A stretch of 13,507 nucleotides of DNA from JBEVNR01 sp040507985 (lineage in GTDB: Bacteria > Pseudomonadota > Alphaproteobacteria > Rickettsiales > UBA6187): contig JBEVNR010000004.1 of assembly GCA_040507985.1 (NCBI GenBank), positions 1-13,507 on the forward strand, given 5' to 3'. A program made the position numbers and the translations under genes. The notes under the pieces were generated by a model. That model made no database searches, was not told where the DNA came from, and saw nothing but the letters and a program-made list of their open reading frames with translations. Each line of letters starts with the position of its first letter. Position 1 is the stretch's first letter. Below are positions 1 to 7,186 of this stretch, in pieces.

Positions 1-443
<443 letters not shown>

Positions 444-450
444 AGACGAT

Positions 451-480
451 CGTTATATACAGAATGAAGCTTGTATAACG
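451..480 (+). other. Hairpin in the 23S-5S spacer
   Basis: CGTTATATA (451-459) pairs with TGTATAACG (472-480): nine pairs including one G-U, with a 12-nt loop. It lies just after the mature 23S end, so it may mark a pre-rRNA processing site. That role is inference. The rest of the spacer to 557 holds no tRNA or ORF that I can see. Confidence 0.35.
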
Positions 481-557
481 GTTAGATATGTGTTAGCTTT
501 TGTTTTCGTTCCTGCTGCTAATTGCGGTAAGGCATGAAGTTATTTAAGTTGTTTGAC

Positions 558-677
558 TGGTTCGGTAATTATAGCGTATGGGACCCACCCGACCCCATTC
601 CGAACTCGGAAGTGAAACTGTACAGCGCCGATTGTACTGCGTCTTAAGGCGTGGAAGAGTAGGACGTTACCGGGCCT
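558..677 (+). rRNA. rrf: 5S ribosomal RNA
   Basis: Helix I forms between GGTTCGGTAA (559-568) and TTACCGGGCC (667-676), ten pairs with G-U wobbles. Between them lie the conserved loop segments CCCGACCCCATTCCGAAC and AGCGCCGAT-GTACTG, then GAGAGTAGG in the form GAAGAGTAGGACG. About 118-120 nt is normal for bacterial 5S. A perfect 10-bp inverted repeat, TAAGTTGTTT (545-554) and AAACAACTTA (681-690), clamps the gene and probably forms a precursor processing stem. Confidence 0.95.
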
Positions 678-706
678 GTTAAACAACTTATTTATTTTAA
701 AATGTT

Positions 707-725
707 TGCTATGGAGAACATAGCA
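707..725 (+). terminator. Hairpin after 5S, possible rRNA operon terminator
   Basis: TGCTATG (707-713) and CATAGCA (719-725) form a perfect 7-bp stem with a GAGAA loop, 30 nt past the 5S. No U-run follows, only TCATATCC, so it is not a textbook intrinsic terminator. It is offered as the likeliest stop or processing element for the rRNA operon because no tRNA or other gene follows on this strand. Confidence 0.35.
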
Positions 726-744
726 TCATATCCATAAAAGCAAA

Positions 745-781
745 AATCTAAGTCCATAAAAACTTTACCTCATTTTAGATT
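745..781 (-). terminator. Possible terminator of carA-ispH
   Basis: Read on the minus strand, AATCTAA (781-775) pairs with TTAGATT (751-745) across a 23-nt loop, followed by a U-rich TTTGCTTTTA. It lies about 70 nt beyond the ispH stop, with no other gene in between. The stem is short, AT-rich and wide-looped, so this is a weak call. Confidence 0.3.
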
Positions 782-807
782 CCCGTTTTCGCCTGCGCAG
801 GAGTGAC
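779..807. repeat. Degenerate dRS3-like palindrome remnant
   Basis: ATTCCCG at 779-785, then CGCCTGCGCAGGAGTGAC at 790-807, resembles the intact palindrome at 12450-12479 (ATTCCCGCC...GCGGGAATGAC) with a short insertion and two substitutions. It is read as a decayed copy of the same dispersed element, on the strength of two copies only. Confidence 0.35.
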
Positions 808-853
808 CAAGGAGATTTATGCCATGCTTAATGTGATGGCGCCCATAAACGCC

Positions 854-1789
854 CTATAGGTTTCCGTCAATCGCCGGTAGCCTAAAAGACACGTTTTCTT
901 CCTTACCGTCCGGCAAGGGGATGACGGACAAGGCAAAGCGTTCGGCAAGAAACGCCAATAATTCTTCCGCCAAACTTTCCGGAGCGGAGGCGCCGGCGGT
1001 GACGCCAAGCGTTTTTTTATTACAAAGCCATGCCATGTCGATGTCCCGGCGATCGTTAATAAGGTAGCTTTCGACGCCGCATTCCTGCCCAATGTCGCGC
1101 AAGCGGTTGGAGTTTGAGCTGTTCGCCGCGCCGATCACGAAAATCACGTCCGCCATCGTCGCCAATTGCTTAACGGCTTGCTGGCGATTGCGCGTAGCGT
1201 AACAGATATCGTTCAACCCTTGTCCCTTAATGGTCGGAAAACGCTCTTTTAGCGCGGCGACTATGTCTGACGTATCGTCTACGCTTAAGGTCGTTTGCGT
1301 CACGTAAGACAAGGCGTCCGGTCGTTCCGGTCGCAAGGCTCGGACGTCTTCTTCCGATTCCACTAAATACACCTTATTTACGCGCCCGGAGGTGCCTTCC
1401 ACCTCCGGATGGCCGGCATGCCCGATAAGCACGATTTCCCGCCCTTCCTTTTCGTGGCGAATCGCTTCGTTATGCACTTTCGTCACCAGGGGACAGGTCG
1501 CGTCTATCACGCGAAGGCCGCGCGCCGCCGCTTGCTTTTCGACGGCGTCGGATACGCCGTGGGCGCTAAAGATCGTGATCGCCCCTTCCGGCACCGCGTC
1601 CAACTCGTCGACGAATATCACGCCCTTCGAGGTTAGGTCGTCGATAACGTATCGATTGTGGACGATTTCATGCTTGACGTACACCGGCGGGCCATAGGCG
1701 GCCAGCGCGTTCTCCACAGTCGTGACGGCGCGCTCGACGCCGGCGCAAAATCCTCGCGGTTTCGCCAAAACTACGGTAAGCGGTTTCAT
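854..1789 (-). CDS. ispH: 4-hydroxy-3-methylbut-2-enyl diphosphate reductase (IspH/LytB)
   Basis: This 311-residue protein is the last enzyme of the MEP isoprenoid pathway. It reduces HMBPP to IPP and DMAPP using a [4Fe-4S] cluster. The three cluster cysteines are in their family motifs: Cys15 (PRGFCAGVERAV), Cys99 (DATCPLVTKVH) and Cys196 (DICYATRNRQ). The substrate histidines lie in KHEIVHN (His44), SAHGV (His77) and GHAGHPE (His127). The catalytic glutamate is Glu129 in GHPEVEGT. Length is normal for the family. The ATG is one base past the carA stop (TAA C ATG), so translation is probably coupled and both genes share the promoter at 3000-3028. The carA-ispH pairing is not one I know as conserved. 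The protein ends in TAG with no sign of truncation. Confidence 0.97.
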   Translation of the reverse strand: MKPLTVVLAKPRGFCAGVERAVTTVENALAAYGPPVYVKHEIVHNRYVIDDLTSKGVIFVDELDAVPEGAITIFSAHGVSDAVEKQAAARGLRVIDATCPLVTKVHNEAIRHEKEGREIVLIGHAGHPEVEGTSGRVNKVYLVESEEDVRALRPERPDALSYVTQTTLSVDDTSDIVAALKERFPTIKGQGLNDICYATRNRQQAVKQLATMADVIFVIGAANSSNSNRLRDIGQECGVESYLINDRRDIDMAWLCNKKTLGVTAGASAPESLAEELLAFLAERFALSVIPLPDGKEENVSFRLPAIDGNL

Positions 1790-1790
1790 G

Positions 1791-2969
1791 TTATGGCGCC
1801 TTGCGCGCGGCGATAAGGCGCAAAAACTCGTCGAACAAATAGCGGGAGTCGTGCGGCCCGGGCGAACTTTCCGGATGGTACTGCACCGAAAAGGCGGGAA
1901 CGTCCTTGCGGCGCAATCCTTGCACGGTACCGTCGAACAGCGAGACGTGGGTAATTTCGACCTCCTCCGGCAAGGCGTCGGCGTCGACGCAAAATCCGTG
2001 GTTTTGGCTGGTGATTTCCACCGTTCCTTTCGCCAGGTTTTTCACGGGATGATTCCCCCCGCGATGTCCTTGCTCCATCTTGACGGTGCGCGCTCCCGAC
2101 GCGAGCGCCAATAATTGGTGACCGAGGCATATGCCGAATATCGGCACGCCGTCCGCAAGCAACCGGCGTATGGTGGATAGCGCGTATTGGCCGGTGGCTT
2201 CGGGGTCGCCCGGACCGTTCGACAGGAACACTCCGTGAGGGCGAAGGGCCGCCACCTCTTCGTACGTTGCGCGGGCGGGAAGCGTCGTCACGACGACGCC
2301 CAATTCCGACAAGCAGCGCAAAATATTGTCCTTCGCGCCGTAATCTATCGCAACGACCCGATATTCGCCCGGCATAAAAGGCCGGGGTTGCGCCGACGTC
2401 ACGTCGTAAAGGCACGCGCTCCATTCTTCCTTGGCGGCGCGCGACGCGCCGGCGGCCAACTCGGCGCCTTTTAAGGTAGGGGCGGACGCCAATTCCGCGA
2501 TCAACGCCGTCACGTTCACGGGCGCATCCGCCTTTGGAGCGACGATGGCCGCGTTGCATGCCCCATCTGCGCGAATGCGGCGGGTAAGGGCGCGGGTGTC
2601 TATGCCGGATATGCCGACGACGCCGCAGCTTCGCATCCATTCCCCAAGCGATGCTTCGGAGCGATAATTGGACGGTTTCGTGGGGGCGTTGCGAAGTATC
2701 GCTCCCTTGCACAAGGGTTTTCTCGCCTCCACGTCGACGGCGTTACACCCGACGTTTCCGATGTGAGGGAAGGTGAAATTAACGATTTGGCCGGAGTAGG
2801 AGGGGTCGGTTAGAATTTCCTGGTAGCCCGTCATGGCGGTGTTAAAGCAAATTTCTCCGACGGCCTTACCCGCTGCCCCGACGGATTCTCCGACGGCATA
2901 ATCGCCGTTTGCCAAGGCAAGCAAGGCGTTCGCGCCGCGCTTCGGGGTAAAAAATACGTCTGCGGTCAT
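1791..2969 (-). CDS. carA: Carbamoyl-phosphate synthase small subunit (glutamine amidotransferase)
   Basis: This 392-residue protein releases ammonia from glutamine and channels it to CarB, which makes carbamoyl phosphate for arginine and pyrimidine synthesis. The N-terminal CPSase small-subunit domain covers about 1-150, with the family motif FNTAMTGYQEILTDPSY at 42-58. A class I glutaminase domain covers about 203-388. The triad is visible: Cys281 in GICLGHQ, and His365 and Glu367 in YHPES. FLSNGPGDP at 248-256 is the usual CarA signature. Length matches the family. The ATG at 2969 follows the promoter by about 24 nt; no Shine-Dalgarno sequence is evident. carB is not adjacent: the next gene on this strand is ispH, one base away. 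Confidence 0.97.
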   Translation of the reverse strand: MTADVFFTPKRGANALLALANGDYAVGESVGAAGKAVGEICFNTAMTGYQEILTDPSYSGQIVNFTFPHIGNVGCNAVDVEARKPLCKGAILRNAPTKPSNYRSEASLGEWMRSCGVVGISGIDTRALTRRIRADGACNAAIVAPKADAPVNVTALIAELASAPTLKGAELAAGASRAAKEEWSACLYDVTSAQPRPFMPGEYRVVAIDYGAKDNILRCLSELGVVVTTLPARATYEEVAALRPHGVFLSNGPGDPEATGQYALSTIRRLLADGVPIFGICLGHQLLALASGARTVKMEQGHRGGNHPVKNLAKGTVEITSQNHGFCVDADALPEEVEITHVSLFDGTVQGLRRKDVPAFSVQYHPESSPGPHDSRYLFDEFLRLIAARKAP

Positions 2970-2999
2970 GCGTCTACATAATGTTCGTGCGTTTGTTAG

Positions 3000-3028
3000 A
3001 CTATCGAACGGAACGAGGGCGTTGTCAA
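3000..3028 (-). promoter_or_regulatory. Sigma70-type promoter of carA-ispH
   Basis: On the minus strand there is a perfect -35 TTGACA (3028-3023), a 17-bp spacer and a -10 GATAGT (3005-3000, 4 of 6). The predicted start is near 2993, giving a ~24-nt leader before the carA ATG. Just upstream, GCGCG (3031-3035) and CGCGC (3046-3050) form an inverted repeat next to the -35, a possible regulator site. Confidence 0.65.
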
Positions 3029-3029
3029 T

Positions 3030-3343
3030 AGCGCGATTGAATAAACGCGCAATGCTCCGCTTTTCTTATGACGGGATGCAAAAATTGTGCAATTTTTGAT
3101 TTTTCTTCTTACAGAGCATATTCTCCGCGTGGAACCGGATTTTTATGGTCGGCTGTTCACTCGGTTTGGCAAGGCCTTTCCGAGATTCAAAGATTGGGCT
3201 ATAATCCCAATGCGTTTTTAAGGAAAAATTGCGTTTGTGTTTTTGTCCGGACGCCATCTGTTTTTCGATAAAAAAAGAAATAAAAAAAGACGTCGGGAAT
3301 CGCATGTAACGTGCACAAATGAAGATTTATTATTGCGTTTTAC
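3030..3343. other. AT-rich intergenic region upstream of carA with several palindromes
   Basis: I find no convincing gene here; the short frames present have odd composition and no ribosome-binding site. Visible structures are CAAAAATTG/CAATTTTTG (3079-3087 and 3090-3098, near-perfect and followed on the + strand by a T-rich run) and ATTGGG/CCCAAT (3193-3198 and 3206-3211), which encloses a perfect TATAAT at 3200-3205. The first could be a terminator-like or operator hairpin. The second may hold a + strand -10 box for the membrane-protein gene, but no good -35 sits 16-18 bp upstream. Confidence 0.4.
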
Positions 3344-3362
3344 ATGGCGGACTTGTTATATT
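3333..3362 (+). promoter_or_regulatory. Possible promoter of the membrane-protein gene
   Basis: TTGCGT (3333-3338; TTG only matches well), 18 bp, then TATATT (3357-3362, 5 of 6 to consensus). Transcription would start near 3369, inside the longest version of the downstream ORF. This is one reason for preferring the ATG at 3434. Confidence 0.35.
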
Positions 3363-3433
3363 GCCCTTATAAAATCAGACTTTGCCTTACCAATTTCGGA
3401 ACCTCATTTATTCCAAGTTTCCATAACTTAGAA

Positions 3434-4051
3434 ATGCCTTTATTTTTGGATATTGCGTCTGAGGTCAAGAAGGATTTAGAAAAATATCTCCACTCCAGAG
3501 AAACCGTTGTCAGTATTTTATTGAGGGCTTCTTTCGCGTTCACGGTAACATGCGCTTTTGGCGGTAATTCGGTTGTTCATTCGACGGCAATCACCATGTA
3601 TAGGGCGTGCCTGTCAATTTTCTATGCTGCTGTTTTATTTTTTTCTGTCGGAATGATCGTGAATAGCGGCGCATTTAGCAAAATTGGAACGATTTGGTTG
3701 ATACTCATTCTCATAGTTTTTATTATATACTTAATATTGTGCGCGGTATGCCTCTTTAAGGCATTAGCAACGCTTTCGCACGGCAATGCGGCTAAACTAA
3801 ACTCCGTCATGATTTTTGTTGCAGCGCTCTCTTACCTTGCCGGTCGCATCTTTGCATCTCGATTCCCGGAAATTCAAGATACGAACGGCGTTGCAAGCGT
3901 AGGCGTATACGAAACGCTGCTAATTGGCTGCATTCCGGCAATAACGATTGTTATCATTACCTCCATCGGCTTCTATGCGTTTATTAAATGGACTGCTGCC
4001 GCTCCCGTCGCTCCTGCCGTCCCCGCCGATTCTAAAGTGCCAAAGAACTAA
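3434..4051 (+). CDS. Unrecognised multi-pass membrane protein
   Basis: I do not recognise this gene. From the ATG at 3434 it encodes 205 residues. An amphipathic charged N-terminus (1-22, EVKKDLEKYLHSRE) is followed by four clear hydrophobic segments at about 57-77, 86-110, 122-142 and 161-184, plus a weaker one at 28-48. The tail is Ala/Pro-rich and cationic (AAAPVAPAVPADSKVPKN). The frame is open from an earlier ATG at 3344 (235 residues). Those 30 extra residues look non-membrane and Cys/Phe-rich, they contain the candidate -10 box, and neither ATG has a Shine-Dalgarno sequence, so the shorter start is preferred with modest confidence. Base composition is AT-richer than gyrA next door. No partner gene is adjacent on the same strand except gyrA, 233 nt away. 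Confidence 0.7.
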   Translation: MPLFLDIASEVKKDLEKYLHSRETVVSILLRASFAFTVTCAFGGNSVVHSTAITMYRACLSIFYAAVLFFSVGMIVNSGAFSKIGTIWLILILIVFIIYLILCAVCLFKALATLSHGNAAKLNSVMIFVAALSYLAGRIFASRFPEIQDTNGVASVGVYETLLIGCIPAITIVIITSIGFYAFIKWTAAAPVAPAVPADSKVPKN

Positions 4052-4210
4052 CCCCCTCCACGCCGCCGCCCGTCGTTACCTGTCCGCACGAACGTTTAAA
4101 GCGCCGGTCGCGTTTCCTATCGTCGCTCGCTTACGTTTACGTTCTTGACGTTACCGCTTGTCCGTTTAAAAAAGAGATAAAAAAAAAGACGCCTTTTATT
4201 TGTCCGGCGA

Positions 4211-4245
4211 CCACCCTTTCCCGTTGCGGGGGAAGGCGTAAGGGG
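4211..4245. repeat. REP-like G/C palindrome between the membrane gene and gyrA
   Basis: CCTTTCCC (4215-4222) pairs with GGGGAAGG (4229-4236), eight pairs with one G-U and a 6-nt loop. A G-rich tail (AAGGGGGTA) follows. The layout resembles intergenic repeats of the CCCTCTCCCGC...GCGGGAGAGGG type seen in many proteobacteria. The rest of 4052-4284 shows A-runs at about 4170-4190 but no gene. A terminator role for the upstream gene is possible, though no U-run follows on the + strand. Confidence 0.4.
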
Positions 4246-4284
4246 GTAGTATCGGAACCGTTCGTCCACTTAATTTATACGCCT

Positions 4285-7101
4285 ATGAATCGCTCGCTTG
4301 CCGGCAACGACAACCACGTCGTGCCCGTCGCCATTGAAGACGAAATGCGCAAATCGTATCTCGACTACGCGATGAGCGTGATCGTGAGCCGCGCGATTCC
4401 CGACGTGTGCGACGGCCTGAAGCCGGTGCATCGGCGCATTCTCTACGCCATGAAGCAAAGCGGGTGCGACTGGAACAAGCCGTACAGAAAATCCGCCCGC
4501 ATCGTCGGCGAGGTGATGGGTAAATACCACCCCCACGGCGACGGGGCCATTTACCAGTCGCTCGTGCGCATGGCGCAAGATTTCTCGATGGGCGTGACGC
4601 TGGTTGACGGGCAGGGAAATTTCGGCTCGATGGACGGCGACGCGGCGGCGGCGATGCGATACACCGAATCGCGGCTGGCGAAAATTGCCCACACCATGCT
4701 GGAAGAACTTGATCGCGACACGGTCGATTTTCAGGAAAACTACGACGGATCGGAGATTGAGCCGTCCGTTCTACCCGCGCGCTTCCCCAATTTGCTGGTG
4801 AATGGCGGCGGCGGCATCGCGGTGGGCATGGCGACCAACATTCCGCCCTTCAATCTGGGCGAAGTGATCGATTGTTGCTTGCTGTATTTAGACCGGCCGG
4901 ATGCGCCGGACGAAGACTATATGCGCATCGCGCCCGGGCCGGACTTCCCCACCGGCGGCGTGATTTTGGGGCTAAAAGGCTCGATGCAAGCCATTAAAAC
5001 GGGGCGAGGAAGCGTCGTCGTGCGCGCGAAAACGACGATCGAGGAATTTAACAACGGCCGGAAGCGCATCGTTGTCACCGAGGTGCCGTACCAGGTGAAC
5101 AAAGCGCTGCTGCAAGAAAAAATCGGCGAGCTAACCCACGAGAAAAAAATCGAAGGCATCAGCGAAATGCGCGACGAGTCTAACAAAGACGGCGTGCGCA
5201 TCGTGATCGAACTAAAAAAAGACGCCAACGCGGACGTGCTGCTCAACCGCCTGTTCATGTACACGCAGTTGCAAACCTCCTTCGCCGTCAATATGCTGGC
5301 GCTGGATAGGGGAAGGCCAAAATTATTTTCGTTCGCCGAAGTTATTTCCGCTTTTTGCCGCTTCCGTGAAGAAGTGGTGGTGCGCCGCACCGCGTTCGAT
5401 TTGCGCAAGGCGCGCGACCGAGCGCATATCCTCATCGGCCTCTCGATGGCCGTGGCGAATATCGACGAGGTGATTCGCGTCATTCGCCAATCGCCGGACC
5501 CGCACACCGCAAAGGAAGAATTGCTGAGCCGCGACTGGAACGCCGGCGACATAGGCGCGTTGATCGCGCTGGTGGACGACCGCCGCAACGAGGTAAAGAA
5601 CGGCAAGTGCCGCCTGACCGATACGCAGGCTAAAGCGATCCTTGACATGAAGCTCGCTCGCCTCACGGGATTGGAACAGACGAAAATCAACGACGAAATG
5701 GCGACGTTGTCGGCGTCCATCGCCGATTATCTCGACATATTGCGCAACCGCGAGCGCGTCATCGCCATCATCCGCCACGAATTGAAAGAAGTGAAGGATG
5801 AATTCGCCGTGCCGCGCAAAACCGAGTTCGACTTAAACGAATTCGAGTCCGACATTGAAGATTTGATTCCGCGCGAAGACATGGTCGTGACCGTCACGCA
5901 GGGCGGCTACATCAAACGGGTGAAGCTCGATTCGTACCGCGCGCAAAAAAGGGGAGGGAAGGGGCGCTCCGGCGTGTCGATGCATTCCGACGACGCCACC
6001 ATCCACCTGTTCGTCACCAACACGCACGTGCCGCTCTTATTTTTCACCTCGTCGGGCAAGGTGTATAAAATGAAGGTGTACCGCATTCCCGAAGGATCGC
6101 CCACGACCAAGGGCCGCGCGCTGGTCAATCTATTCCCGCTCGATCAGGGCGAAACGCTCAGCGCGGTGGTGCCGATGCCGGAGAGCGAGGCGGAATTGCA
6201 AGATCGCGGCATTATTTTTGCCACCAATAACGGAACCATTCGCCGCAACTCGCTGGCGGATTTCGCGCACGTTCCCTCCAACGGCAAAATTGCGATGAAA
6301 TTAGAGGAAGAGGGCGACAGCCTGATCGGCGTCGCGCTCTGCAACGAAACCGACGACGTGTTGCTTTCGGCAAAAAGCGGCAAGGCGGTGCGGTTTTCGT
6401 CCTTTAGCGTCCGTGAGTTCAAAAGCCGCGCCTCCATGGGCGTGAAGGCCATGCGTCTGGAGGACGGCGACAAGGTGGTGAGCATGGAGATCATCAACAA
6501 CACCATTTTCAACGAGCCGGAAAAACGCGACGTCTACTTAAAATTCAACGCGCTCGAGCGCATCGCCCTAAACGGCAAGTTGCGCCGGTTGCAAGCGTGC
6601 GAAGCGGCGCCGGAGGCCGAAAACGATCCCGTCGCCATGCAAGCGCTGCGCGACGAGATAGGCGCCGACGTCGTCCGCATGATCGACGAGACGGAAGGCG
6701 GCATGACCGACGCCGCCGAGATCGCCATGTGGGCGCGCTATGAGCAGTTTATTTTGGCGATCACGGAAAACGGATTCGGCAAGCGCAGCTCCGCCTACGA
6801 ATACCGCGAAACCAATCGCGGCGCCGGCGGCATCGTGAATATCGTCACGTCCGACCGCAACGGCGCCGTGGCCGCGAGCATTATCGTCGACGCCGCCGAC
6901 GACGTGATGCTGGTGACGAACAAAGGCAAGCTTATCCGTTGTCCGGTCAAAGACGTGCGCATCGCCGGCCGCAACACGCAGGGCGTGACCATCTTCAAAA
7001 CGGCGGACGACGAAAAAGTCGTCTCCGTGGCGCGCATCGCGGAGGATAAAAGCGAGGAAAGAGGCGAGGATGACGTTGAAGGGTCGGCGTCGGCGGAATA
7101 A
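4285..7101 (+). CDS. gyrA: DNA gyrase subunit A
   Basis: This 938-residue type IIA topoisomerase subunit cuts and rejoins DNA with GyrB to add negative supercoils. The winged-helix/tower/coiled-coil breakage domain spans about 1-520. The catalytic Tyr126 is in AMRYTE (E. coli Tyr122). The C-terminal beta-pinwheel follows from about 530, with the GyrA box QKRGGKG at 554-560, which separates gyrase from topoisomerase IV (ParC). In the quinolone-determining region HPHGDGAIYQ (82-91), E. coli Ser83 is replaced by Gly87 and Asp87 by Gln91; both are expected to weaken drug binding. Roughly 738-822 is an insertion between pinwheel blades, a region variable in Alphaproteobacteria. The end is an acidic tail (from about 921) as in many gyrases. 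The ATG has no Shine-Dalgarno sequence, and TTTATA lies five bases before it. Confidence 0.97.
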   Translation: MNRSLAGNDNHVVPVAIEDEMRKSYLDYAMSVIVSRAIPDVCDGLKPVHRRILYAMKQSGCDWNKPYRKSARIVGEVMGKYHPHGDGAIYQSLVRMAQDFSMGVTLVDGQGNFGSMDGDAAAAMRYTESRLAKIAHTMLEELDRDTVDFQENYDGSEIEPSVLPARFPNLLVNGGGGIAVGMATNIPPFNLGEVIDCCLLYLDRPDAPDEDYMRIAPGPDFPTGGVILGLKGSMQAIKTGRGSVVVRAKTTIEEFNNGRKRIVVTEVPYQVNKALLQEKIGELTHEKKIEGISEMRDESNKDGVRIVIELKKDANADVLLNRLFMYTQLQTSFAVNMLALDRGRPKLFSFAEVISAFCRFREEVVVRRTAFDLRKARDRAHILIGLSMAVANIDEVIRVIRQSPDPHTAKEELLSRDWNAGDIGALIALVDDRRNEVKNGKCRLTDTQAKAILDMKLARLTGLEQTKINDEMATLSASIADYLDILRNRERVIAIIRHELKEVKDEFAVPRKTEFDLNEFESDIEDLIPREDMVVTVTQGGYIKRVKLDSYRAQKRGGKGRSGVSMHSDDATIHLFVTNTHVPLLFFTSSGKVYKMKVYRIPEGSPTTKGRALVNLFPLDQGETLSAVVPMPESEAELQDRGIIFATNNGTIRRNSLADFAHVPSNGKIAMKLEEEGDSLIGVALCNETDDVLLSAKSGKAVRFSSFSVREFKSRASMGVKAMRLEDGDKVVSMEIINNTIFNEPEKRDVYLKFNALERIALNGKLRRLQACEAAPEAENDPVAMQALRDEIGADVVRMIDETEGGMTDAAEIAMWARYEQFILAITENGFGKRSSAYEYRETNRGAGGIVNIVTSDRNGAVAASIIVDAADDVMLVTNKGKLIRCPVKDVRIAGRNTQGVTIFKTADDEKVVSVARIAEDKSEERGEDDVEGSASAE

Positions 7102-7109
7102 GCGCCCGG

Positions 7110-7163
7110 GCAAGGGCAAAGGCGCCGTCTTGCTGATAAATATGAAATGACGAACGTTCATAT
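7110..7163. terminator. Hairpins between convergent gyrA and bioF
   Basis: Two weak stems lie in the 85-bp gap: GCAAG/CTTGC (7110-7114 and 7129-7133), then ATATGAA/TTCATAT (7140-7146 and 7157-7163) with GAACGTTC at 7152-7159. Neither is followed by a U-run on either strand. They are the only candidates for bidirectional transcription stops here. Confidence 0.25.
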
Positions 7164-7186
7164 CTGTAGCACAACTTATTAACTCA

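Noticed and set aside
678..853. tRNA (such as initiator tRNA-Met) after the 5S
   Set aside because: No T-arm-like GGTTCRANNCC or cloverleaf could be found in this stretch; only the short hairpin at 707-725.
1786..2712. 308-residue minus-strand frame overlapping carA
   Set aside because: It is a second frame of carA, extremely Arg-rich with no family motif, while the carA frame has full catalytic motifs. A GC-rich shadow.
3166..3181. TTTGGCAAGGCC as a possible sigma54 promoter
   Set aside because: The GG and expected GC elements do not have the required 10-bp spacing; TTGGCA is also 28 bp from the TATAAT, too far for sigma70.
3068..3271. Short + strand frames in the AT-rich region upstream of the membrane gene
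   Set aside because: No ribosome-binding site, odd composition, overlap with palindromes, and matching antisense frames of similar quality.
4642..4656. AAAA before the catalytic MRYTE of GyrA as an unusual substitution
   Set aside because: E. coli GyrA has SAAA at the same place, so this is ordinary variation.
6568..7161. 197-residue frame antisense to the gyrA 3' end
   Set aside because: Antisense shadow of the gyrA pinwheel. His/Asp/Val bias mirrors gyrA codons and there is no ribosome-binding site or motif.
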